Part shown: positions 1-10,300 of the stretch, piece by piece
How the letters are laid out: each line of letters opens with the position of its first letter
Position numbering within the stretch: position 1 is the first letter of the stretch
Origin: Caenorhabditis remanei
Lineage: Eukaryota > Nematoda > Chromadorea > Rhabditida > Rhabditidae
Reading direction: 5' to 3'
Assembly (NCBI RefSeq): GCF_010183535.1
Contig: NC_071330.1
Span: 9,033,717 to 9,097,716 of the forward strand
DNA: 64,000 nt
Notes under the pieces: generated by a model
Told to the model about the DNA's origin: nothing
What the model saw: only the letters and a program-made list of their open reading frames with translations
The model's database searches: none
Program-made: the position numbers and the translations under genes

Positions 1-2213
1 AGTCATCCCAACCGTGTTAACAGCAACGGGAAGAGCTGAAGCCACGACGAGAACTATCGAAGAGTTGATAATTATTGTTGGCATCGGGGTATCTTTTCGA
101 ACTGGCCGAAGCGATCTAAGAACAGGTAAAGAGTAGAGGCCAACGAAAGAAGTCATCATGACGTAGATAATTATGAGAGTTTCGATGCAAGCGCCGAAGA
201 GACCAAAGGAGTGACGGGTATGGACCTGAAAGAAACGAATAGTCTAGTAAGTAAAGGTTGGTTCATTTCCAAACTTACTTCGATGTATTGAGCATAAACA
301 GGTAGACTCCGATAACCAAACAGAAGTTTCAATGTGTTAATCGCAACCATAACCAATGAGCAAGTTGTCAATGCCAATAGAACAGTTATTACAACTGGAT
401 ATCGAAGACGCATGAAAAGCTTCAGAAGCCTTCCTTGTTTTTCTATAGCTCTTTTGTACAGTTTAGATGATTTCACAGTATGAATTACTGGCTTCCAGAT
501 AGCTTCTTCTGATTTTGTACGGCGTTCAGGTGAAATGAGGTTTGATGATGCTCCAGAAGATGTAGCTTCATGGGAGTCTCCAGAAGCAAATGGATCCACA
601 GTAAGTGGATTCAGACACATTTCTGAACCATGTTTCCAACGGTAAAATCTGAAAAATAGTTGTAGTTGTATGCCTTGGTTCATCATACCCACCTTGAAGT
701 AGAATAGTAATTTGCTGAGAACGTATTTTTTGGCGGTGATCCTACCCAAAAGTCGTCCGAATCAGACAAAGATGAGCGTTGTCGACGAGCTGCTCTCACA
801 TAATCGTTGAAATTTCGATAATCGAAGTCAGGATTTGGCAATTTCTTCGGAGCTTCATCCCACTTTCTACTAATTTGTTTTGTTGAGGCATAATCATGCT
901 TCCATCGTCGTTTATCAGTTCTTGTTGGGGTTGAATTTACCATGTCACCAGCTGCCGACAAGGCAGTATCATTATCTTCATAAATGCCTTCTTCGTCATC
1001 AGTGTGCAGACGCATCTCTTCAATTGATCCTGATTCGATCCCACTATCACTGTCTTTGCGGTATTCTGAGTCTCCATCAACGTTTTCAACAATGTCCGTC
1101 ACAACATCTTCCAGATGTGGAGTTTCACTACGAATAAACTCTTTTTCATGTAAAGTTTCTTCGGAACTTAACATATTAGAATCCACATCAGCGTTTTCTA
1201 CCGGTTCAGTTGGCTCTGGCTCGGTTTCTAGGACTTCTTCTGTGACTAGAAACTCTCTGGCCAATGAAAACATTTTTGCGAATCCGTAAGGTGTAGATAT
1301 CAGAAGGAGTAAAGCTCCAATGAAACTGACACAAGAGTAAATCAAGGGAAGATTAACAGAAGTGATAGAGAGGAATGAAACAGGATAGTCGAGGATAGTC
1401 AGAACGATTTCTGCGAGACAGAGCAATACGAATGCAAAAAGAAAAGAGATAGCCATTGCTTCGTAAACTCGTTGGGTCGTGCACTGAAAATGTAAGCTGT
1501 TGTAGATGGTTACTTTACAAGAATGAAACTTACGTTCCCAATATTTGTTGTTGAAAAGCCTTGAGACTCGATGAAAAAGTATGAGAATGGTAAGAGCACA
1601 AAAAGCGAGACGTTGGAGAGTACGAAGACATAATGCCAAAGTGCGCCGATCAATGAATACGACAGCCATTGCAGATAATAGTTTCCATCGTACAGCTGGA
1701 GCATCTCGACCCCAATTACTGAGAATGGAAGTAATGTTAGAGAACCTATTGAAGTAGCTGTAGCTGTACTACTGATCCACACTCTGAAAAAGTTACATAC
1801 GAATAATACTTTTCCATCGAAAAACTTACGATACTCTGTACACAAAATAGTCTTCTTCCCCAGCATACAAAGCTTCTCGTTCAGTTTTCCGTTTTAATCT
1901 TGAAATCAGCCAAAATGCGAACAGATAGAGAAGCATGAACAGCCACATGCAAATCTGAAAGTGAAAAATGTTGAACCCCCACTCCGATAACTTATCAAAT
2001 ACTTACAATTTGCTGTCGTACATAATTATGAAATTCTTTTTCTCTGTCTACCATCTGATGAAAATGTGATTCTTCTTGTTCATCTTGCACTTCTTCTGGT
2101 TCTTTCATTATATATCTATGTGACCATTTCGCAAACTGCCAGGTACTGCTAGCTACGACTGAAACGGAGGTGGCGAGCCAGCTTACGCCAGCCTCCAGAG
2201 CGTACTGTGCCAT
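1..2213 (-). CDS. LMBR1/LMBR1L-family multi-pass membrane protein (3' end outside window)
   Basis: Six exons are seen (2213-2007, 1954-1830, 1783-1534, 1483-693, 648-279, 225 to the edge), giving 656 codons so far. Family hallmarks are clear: NYYLQW in exon 3, followed by LPFSYFFIESQGF, and in the last exon a segment resembling the human SFGAVIQ...GFYS...FRSLRP region, including LRSLRPVR. The family is a set of roughly nine-TM plasma-membrane or lysosomal proteins (LMBR1, lipocalin-receptor-like LMBR1L, LMBD1); the C. elegans counterpart is R05D3.2. An unusually long acidic, Ser-rich cytoplasmic loop of about 170 residues sits in exon 4 after the MFSLAREFLV segment. A TTTTCAG acceptor 16 nt before the ATG suggests trans-splicing and supports this start. 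The gene is divergent from the SH2-kinase gene. The specific molecular role in nematodes is not shown by the sequence. The last TM and C-terminus are missing. Confidence 0.9.
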
Positions 2214-5072
2214 TCGAAAATATTTTGTCTGAAAATATAAATCATTTTGACAGAAAAGAAAGAAAGAGAAAGGGAAGAAAAGAAAAACAATTATGGGAAT
2301 AAACGAATGAGAACTTTTTGTGGAAAAAAGTTCAATTGAATCATCATATAGGTATATTGTTCGGAATCAAAGGGATTCAATACAAAGCAAAATTTAGATG
2401 TTTCGTGGATACGAATAGAAAAGGGAACACAGGAGCACTAGATTGTTTCAATCTATTTCAAAACATGCTGTGCGTCGAAAAAGAAACATTTATGACCAGA
2501 AACAAAGATTAGGATTATAAATCTTGTCGCCTTATCAAAACATTCACACAGTCATTGTGATCGCAAAAACGACCTTATAAAGGGTCAGTGACACTAATGC
2601 GTTATCGACGGTAGGGATGAAATTTGACTTGTGAGAGATAGAGGGCAAAGTACACCGTTCGAAGACTACTGTATTGGGATGAAGTTTGATGTTCAATTCA
2701 ACTCTTAGGGGTTCAACTGACATGATAGTTCGAAATGACTCTGGTGTTTGGAGGTTAGTGGTGAAGACGCAAACACATGTGACATATTGAAAACAGGCTG
2801 CCGGAAATGTTTTTCTTCTGCGGCGAATTGGCTCATTGAAGAGTCGAATTACGGTTATTATAAATTCACGACACTGCGCCGCATGGCTTTAAAGGCGCAT
2901 CTAATTTGTTCAAAATGGTCTCGAAGCGAAAAACATTATTTTCATTTATTTTTAGACCTGCAAAGCTCGAAAATACGGTATTTGATCTATTTCAACTACG
3001 AGACCATTCCGCGAAATTTCTAATAAATTAGATGCGCCTTTAAAGCCATGCGGCGCAGTGTTGTGAATTTATAATATGTTGTTTTTTCAATATGAATTTC
3101 AAAAATCGCGAACGACGGAGAAGATATGAAAGGTTTATGAGGTCAATGTCTAGTTTTTCGAGCGACTTCAATTTCACTCATGTGTCGACAATGTTACAAC
3201 ATGACCTCGTAAATTCTTCAATCGAAAAGCAAAAAACTCAAAAGAAAAACACTCATTTGATGTGCGATAAAAATGACTGTTTTACTTAAGTTAGAAACCA
3301 AAGTGATGTGTGTGAAATAACATTGTTTTTGTACGGTCAATGAGCGGTTTGATTTAACGTTTTCGAATTAGAGAACGTCAATTAATGAAAAACTAGATTA
3401 TTGATTGAGCACTTCCCCCTAAACAACGGGAAAACTGAATACGGAACCTGGGTTTGAGAAATAATTCGCAGCAATTACAGTTACTGTTGAATTAAAGTAA
3501 ATCAAAATTGTTAATTAGGAATTAAAAGAACAGACTGAAACGGAAAGCAACCAATCAGATAATGAAGTGAGAGTGAATTCTTTTTGTCTGTTTTCGCCTA
3601 ATTTACGGTTCCTTTCATCGCTCAATCGTCTCACAGAACCGAAAAAAATAGATGTGTCAATAAAGATAATAGAGCGACGTTGATTTAAAATTTCGCAATG
3701 AAAATACATAACTCAACGAAAAAGTTTAAGTTTTCGCGTGGGTTCAAATGACTTCAATCGCCAGAAAAACTACACTAAAAGAAAGGTTCAAAGTGTAATT
3801 GATGAAATAAAGGAGAGGAAAATGGGTAATAAAGATTAGATAAGAGACCTAAAACAGGTTTTTCACGTGAAATTTCTTTTAATTTTAATTTTAAGGAAAA
3901 CAAAATAACAAAATAGCATTAAAAATAGCAAAGAAACTTGCATGTGCTCGCTATTGCACCCATTCGACAATTTGAACGCGATGAGGAAGACGACGAGAGA
4001 GCATTGAAAACTAGAGACGTAGAGAGACAAAGAGTGTGTCGATTCGAATCGAGGTTGTGGGAGGAGAAGAAAAAAGGAGAAAACACGCACTCTCACGTGG
4101 TGAAAAGTTGACGAGGTTAAGTTCTACTGAGCAAGAAAATAATTGAAATTACGTTTTTTGAGCTGAAGTTATGTTTAAACTGTGTCTTTTTGCAAGTCAA
4201 AGAAAATTATAATTACTGATTCACAATTCGTCTGAAATCCACCTGACAACCTGGTAATTAATAGTTCATGTGACTGAAGACAATCGTTGTAACAGGGCAA
4301 GGAACTATGCTAAATGAACCTGTTATCCTACTCCCAGCGCATTCATGTACACAACAGTGAATATAGATTGGCTCGTAGATAGCCTCCAGGGATACGCCAT
4401 CAAGATTTCTGTTTACCCAAGTGTCACTGAGTTGACATTTCACAAAAAAACTGGAGACTGCAGTCGGCTGCCACGTGCTCCGCGGTGTCAGTTAAATATT
4501 TTCCAATGTTTTAAAAACTTATGTATTTAAACCGGTTTGATTAAAAAAAGTATATTACTAAGATCTGATACGTTTTTTTTTCAGATCACAAGTTTGGCGA
4601 AATTATCGCAAGATAAATCTGATTAATTCTGATTAGCCATACCCGATTATCAACATTCCATTAGGAAAGAAAGCATAAAAAACAATCATTCAGGGAAAGT
4701 CACAAATGATCAGTATTGTTGAAAAGAAGTATAAAATTGTTAAGTTAAGATGAATTAATAAGGATAGTGTTTCGGAATATCAGAAACAAAAACTGATTTA
4801 ATGGAGGCTCAGATCTGCATAATTCAAATTTCAAATTAGAAAACCCTATCTGCACAGTATCTGATTGTTCAAGAATAGCCAACTGGATCTTAAGTTTCTG
4901 ATTAATTCAATTTGGGCTTCTTTTCAAACTCCTGGAATATAAACGTGTTTTGCTCTCTGAACTCCGTTTTTGAACTTTTCAATGAACTCCATCATCAACT
5001 AAATCATTTCAATCTATTGTTATTCATCGTCCAGAAAACTCGAAGGACGAAAAATTATCTTCTTTCGCAATA
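2214..5072. other. Intergenic spacer between divergent genes
   Basis: This 2.9 kb AT-rich spacer separates the LMBR1-like gene (minus) from the SH2-kinase gene (plus), so it should carry both promoters. Short open frames occur but lack splice context or family resemblance. The one strong feature is a foldback repeat at 2857-3075. I see nothing else I can name. Confidence 0.6.
2857..3075. repeat. Foldback (inverted) repeat with 51-bp arms
   Basis: The arm at 2857-2907 is the reverse complement of 3025-3075 with one mismatch. The arms include the motif GCGCC...TTTAAAGGCGCATC. A second short inverted match (AATGGTCTCG against CGAGACCATT) lies inside. The spacer is AT-rich with no open frame. 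This fits a non-autonomous palindromic element or MITE, but no clear target-site duplication is visible, so the superfamily is unassigned. Confidence 0.75.
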
Positions 5073-6938
5073 ATGAATATAGCAAAAACGGATCAAAAAA
5101 AACCATCCACAGGAGAGTTTATCAAAAAAAGAGAGGTTAGTGGATACTTGTGGGATTACTCAGAAATGTTCTGTTCCAGTCATCGGATGATCTAGAATTC
5201 AGTGACAATAACGGAACACAGCCAGCAAGTGATCTGTTAACAGATTTAAATAGTATTGGAACATATGCTGATAATGTATCAGGAGCAAGTGAATTCGATA
5301 AATCTGTAGATGTGAGTTGAGTTTAATGGTTTGTCAGGTTCGAGAGATTTAATTCTAGGATTATATCAGGCAAATACTGAAATATCATTCATGGTATCAT
5401 GGTATGATGTTCAGTGGAACTTTTGAGAGCATGTTGACACATGAACATTCGTTTCTTGTTCGATGTTCAATTAGTAGATGCTCAACTAAAAATTATCTTT
5501 ATATTTCCACGAAACTCGGTCGAGGAGAAATATCACATTTTTTGTTGGACTACAATGAAGAGGGATGGGGTTGTGGGAAACTTCTGGGATCTCTTCCGAA
5601 GACTGCAAAGAAAAGATTTGTTCACATTTACCAACTTCTTGATGCATGGTCTCTTTTGATTAAAGAAACCATACCAGTTCCACGACAGCAATTAGTGATT
5701 TATCACAGTTGTGTCACTCTTGGGAATAAATTGGGATGTGGAGCATTTGGTGAAGTTTATAAAGCAAAATATCTTGCACGTGGAGCAACTGAACCAATTG
5801 AAGTAGCAGTGAAAAAAGAAGTTGGAACTTCAACAAGGTCTGCAACAAAATTATTTTGTCATGAAGCAGAAATTATGGGATCACTTCGACATACTAATAT
5901 TGTATGTCTTTATGGGATTGCATCACTCGAGAAACCAGTTATGTTAGTCATGGAATTGGTTACAGGAGGAGATTTACAGGTATTATTTAAAACTGTATTT
6001 CAGTTAGAGTCAATTTGGTTTTCATTACTTCAGAAATATCTTCAACAAACTTTGCACATTTCAAACAAACAATTAATCCTATTTTCTTTGGACATTGCAT
6101 CGGGAATGGCACACTTAGCATCGAAAGAATTTATTCATCGTGATTTGGCTGCTAGAAATTGTCTCATTACAAAGAGTCTACAAGTCAAGATTTCTGATTT
6201 TGGATTGGCTCATAAAGGAAAAGAAATAAGAGTGAAGAAGTTGAAAAAAGCACCGATTCGATGGTTGTCTCCTGAAACACTTCTGAAAGGAATATTCAAC
6301 GAAAAGACAGATGTTTGGTCTTATGGAGTTGTGTTGACTGAATTGATGACCAGGTGTGCAGCTGATCCATTGTCTCCGAGAACCTTAAAAGAATGCCATA
6401 AATGGATTAAAGAATCCGAACATCCGCATAAAATAGAAAACGGAGAGCCAAAAGAACTTGCTGAGCTTGTTGACATTTGTTGTGATAAGGTAAGAATCTC
6501 AGTTTTAGCTCAAAATCAGGTTATTTTTAGAATCCTATCACTCGTTCAAACTTCGAAGACGTCAGACAACGTCTCCAAGTTATCCTGGAATCTTATCTTA
6601 CAACAGGAAAATTTTCAGGTTCATTGGAAATGGTAAGAGTCTTTCGGACTTTTTGAATAATCACATCATTGGAAAATATTTAGAAAAAGTCAGAAGAACG
6701 AAAAAGTGGTAATTCAGCCGACAGAAAACTACCAAATACCGGATTGGCTCAAAAGAAATCAAAAGAAGGAAAACTGAGATCAACTGAACGTAAATCTAAA
6801 ACTCAGCGAAGAATAACATCTTTGCTACGTCGAAAAGAGAAGGGACCATTGAAACTTCCAACTGGAATGAATCCAAATGTAGAGAGACCATCACCGCCGA
6901 CTCTTCTTCAAACTCCGCCCATTATGAAACCACCCTGA
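5073..6938 (+). CDS. Non-receptor tyrosine kinase, SH2 plus kinase domain (FER/FES-like nematode family)
   Basis: Six exons (5073-5135, 5180-5311, 5359-5979, 6034-6489, 6531-6632, 6684-6938) encode 542 residues. An acidic N-tail leads to an SH2 domain starting at WYHG (about residue 77) with the phosphotyrosine-binding FLVR motif. The kinase follows at about 182-430: Gly loop LGCGAFGEVYKA, VAVKK lysine near 216, HRDLAARN near 308 (the tyrosine-kinase form of the loop), DFG near 327 and PIRWLSPE. All catalytic residues are present, so it should be active. A Lys/Arg-rich tail ends the protein. The order SH2 then kinase without an SH3 or F-BAR domain is typical of the expanded nematode FER-like family, many members of which are sperm-enriched; that expression is only inferred. 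The 54-nt intron 3 is in frame and easily missed, since reading through it inserts residues into the kinase. Poly(A) signals AATAAA lie at 6958-6967. Confidence 0.9.
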
Positions 6939-7348
6939 AATCTCTTTTTTGTTTGAAAATAAATAAATTAGTCTTCATTGAAATTTAGGTTTTTGTCTTT
7001 CAGTTTCCTCGCCTGGTTTTGAACACTTGGAATCTTTACTGTTTTGTAAAGTTATTGTCATACACTTTCAGCTAGATCGATTCCATTTATTTTCCTAAAA
7101 TGAAAACCATTTTCTCTGCTCTTATCACAAAACCGTAATAATGTCAGATATTTTTGTTATGATCCAAATCCAAGATTGCAATCAATGTCTCCTTTTCTTC
7201 TTCCCCTCAAGACACACTTTTCATCGTTCCCGTCATCAAGAAAGAGATGGTTCTTTCCTCTTTTTCTCTCTTCTTGTCTTCTCGTTCCAAGGACATTCTT
7301 TCTTCTCCTTTCCCCTATTCTACTTTTTCTTACATTCTTATTCTTACG
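6939..7348 (+). other. Spacer with 3' UTR of the kinase and pyrimidine-rich leader of the next gene
   Basis: Overlapping AATAAA signals directly follow the kinase stop. From about 7190 to 7345 the plus strand is strongly C/T-rich, which could be a leader or an outron for the next gene. No TTTCAG lies close to the ATG at 7349, so its trans-splice site is unclear. Confidence 0.5.
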
Positions 7349-10300
7349 ATGATACCATTTTTCGGCGGTCCTTCATTGTTTAATTTAATAATTTATATTG
7401 TTGGATGCTCGTTTCTTATCAGTTATACAGAGTGAGTTTCCTTTTTAATTTCATTTTTTACATAAAAAAAAGAACTTGAAACTTGGCTTATGTAGGGTTG
7501 ACCTACTTCTTGAATCGTCGTGTTGGGTAAATCAATGAACAGATATTTGGATTCAGTGTTTTTGTTACATTGGTGGATATTGAAAATCCTGAAATTTTCT
7601 GAATCTTTGAAACACTTTAGAAAAGGTTTTAAAATATCAAATAATGTTCATACAGTATTTCCCTTAGAAGTGAGTTTTCAGATGTCACTGTCCGCATATG
7701 ATGGGAATAAAACCTCCTGGCCCACCATCTGGTCCAAGTCCACCAGGGAAACTTCCAGATGGAGATGAGGTTATTAAAAAGCTAAAAAAGAGTTTGAATA
7801 ACACATTAATACTGGTTACAGGGATGGGATTACGATGAAACTGCAGCTCCAGGAATAGTTCCGGAGCCTCACTATATTCAGTCTACTTATATTTATAGAT
7901 CTCCAAACGGTATGATGTTTCATTCATTTGTTTTCAAAGATTTTTGAGGAATATACTTGAGAAAAAAATGTGAGAAATGTCCAGATAAAAATGTTTGAAA
8001 AAAAAATTCCCTGATCCCCGAGGTCCGGGATTTTGCAAGTCTGATATGAACTATTGATAATTCACTATATTAAACTTTCAGTGCAAGAGAAAACATTCTC
8101 ATCTCGAGTGGTGAATGTTCTGAAAGATATTCGAACTCGTTTAGCGAAATCAGCAAGATTGACACTGGAGAATGAAAATGTAAGAGTTTCTGAGTAACCA
8201 GATGTCAATAGTTTGAATAATAAAAATGAAGAATTTCCAGATTGAATGTTCTTCTCCAACTGACCATTATAGATGTCAAGAATATGCAGCAACTGGAACA
8301 TGGAACTATTTAATCGTTGAAGATCAGTGAGTTTCGTAAATCTCATTTTCATGACTCAGTAATTTTTCAGGCAAAAAGGAGCTATTACATACACGTTCGA
8401 TCGGAAATACAATGAGAAAAACGACGGAACAATTGAAATGGCTCTTCTTGAGTTTGTCTATACTCTTTTTATATTTTCAGTTCTCATTTTCAGTGCATTT
8501 TCCCGTCATTCTCCCTCATCTCTTATTGCTTTTGCTTCACAAGAAGCTGAGAAAGAAGTAGGATATATCAGAGCATTGACTGTTCAAGAAATGGATGTAC
8601 GTTTCTTTGAAATTAAACCCAAAAATTCTTTTGATTTTCAGTCTCTCAGCGGGAAACCTGGACATCGACCAATTTCTCTGGAAAAGTTCGGACCAAATGA
8701 GCTCAACCTTCTGGAACCCGCTCTACTGGAAGTTCGAACTGGATCCGAACTCAAGCTAACTTCAGAATCGTTGAAGAGAATCGATTCAAGGAAAGAGTTC
8801 GATAAGCTGTTAGATGAATACAAATACGTTTTTATTCTATTCTGGACAAGCAGTGAGTTATTTCTCTCAAGAGACCTTGATCAGAAAGTTTACAAACGCA
8901 ACATTTATCAGTTTCCTCCGTTTATTAACTGAATCTATTCGGTAACAGAAAAAGAAAACAGATAATAGATTGTTCTATTATATACAAGAGGAAATTTAAA
9001 ACATTATTGTTGGAGCGCTGAATCAATGCTTGGTTCACTTGTTCCAACCACATTTGTACTGGCATCATCTGAGACAATTTCTCCTGATCCTGGATTTCCA
9101 CCGACTGCTTCGACCATTTTCATCAAATCTTCGAGTTTTATCTCGAATCCTTCTTGCAAACTGATTGATGTCGTCATACCTCCTTCTTCCTCTTTCACAA
9201 TTTTCAGTTCTGCTTGCTTTGCCACGTCAGTATCGTAGATCTTCTTGAGAACTTTTGTACGTTGTCTGCGATGGTAATTGGCAACCTTTGGACGCACTGC
9301 ACTGACCGACTCAATCAATACAACTTTCTTTTCCGCTTCTTCTGACATCATAAGCTCGAGTGCTTTTTCGTCAAAGTCCTTGTTCTCTCCAAAATCGCCG
9401 TCCTTTTTCTCTTGCATGTTCTCGATGAGTTTACGTGTTCGTGTAACACATTCATCAGCAAGACGATCAACTCTAAAAATAGATAAATGTGAGAAAATTC
9501 ACATTTTTTGTACTTACTCCATAGAAACATGTAAGTCGACAGAAGTCAGCATCGTGACGTTTTCCTCTGCTTTATGCTGACTCTTGATGTGTTGAGTCAC
9601 AAAAATTTCACGACGTCTCGCATACGTGCATGCTGAACATTTGTATGGGCGATAGTTAAGATGAGCTTCAATATGATTCTTGCTGAAAACCCGTGTTATA
9701 TTGCGAATTTTATCGAGTGAATTCAAGAAACCTACCGATTTCTGGAACAAATCCACTCGTTGCAAATTACACACAAAACGTTTTTGTATCTCCCGAAAGC
9801 TGCTTCACGGAGACGTTGAATCTCTGACGTGGCTTCGACAACCGACTGGGGAGCCGGTAGCATCGGAAGCATTGGGAAGGGTGGAAAGGAGATGTGTGGT
9901 GGCTTGATATCAGATTTGTTCGGAATATCAGTAGACGATGAGCTACGGTTTGGAACACTTCCTTCTTCTCCTAAAGCAGCACTGAGAGTTGGCAACTTCG
10001 ACGCACTTGAAGAAGGCACTGTCACCGGTTCTGCAGCCTGCTCAGTGGGCTCTAACTTGATAGCTGGAACATTCGGTATTGGCTTGGGATCTTGAGATTC
10101 CTCGGAAACGAATGGTGGGAAAGTGGTCAGACCCACTGTAGACAGAGGTTTCAATGGGTTGGGTGGCAACGGCAGAGCGGTTGCATAGTTGGCCAAAGCA
10201 TTCACGAGATTCACATCTCCACCTGCTTGCAGATATCCATTGAGGAATTGACGAAACGCAGCTAAAAAGTCGTAGCGATTAATCTCGAAAAATGTCTGAC

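Noticed and set aside
880..1289. Plus-strand open frames within the LMBR1-like gene
   Set aside because: They are shadows of the minus-strand exon 4, whose protein matches the family.
5980..6033. In-frame extra 18 residues inside the tyrosine-kinase domain
   Set aside because: It is a 54-nt intron with good donor and TTCAG acceptor; removing it restores the normal GGDLQKYLQQ kinase segment.
7520..7768. Open frame starting 7520 as a separate small gene
   Set aside because: Its 3' half overlaps exon 2 of the thioredoxin-fold gene in another frame; no start context or family match.
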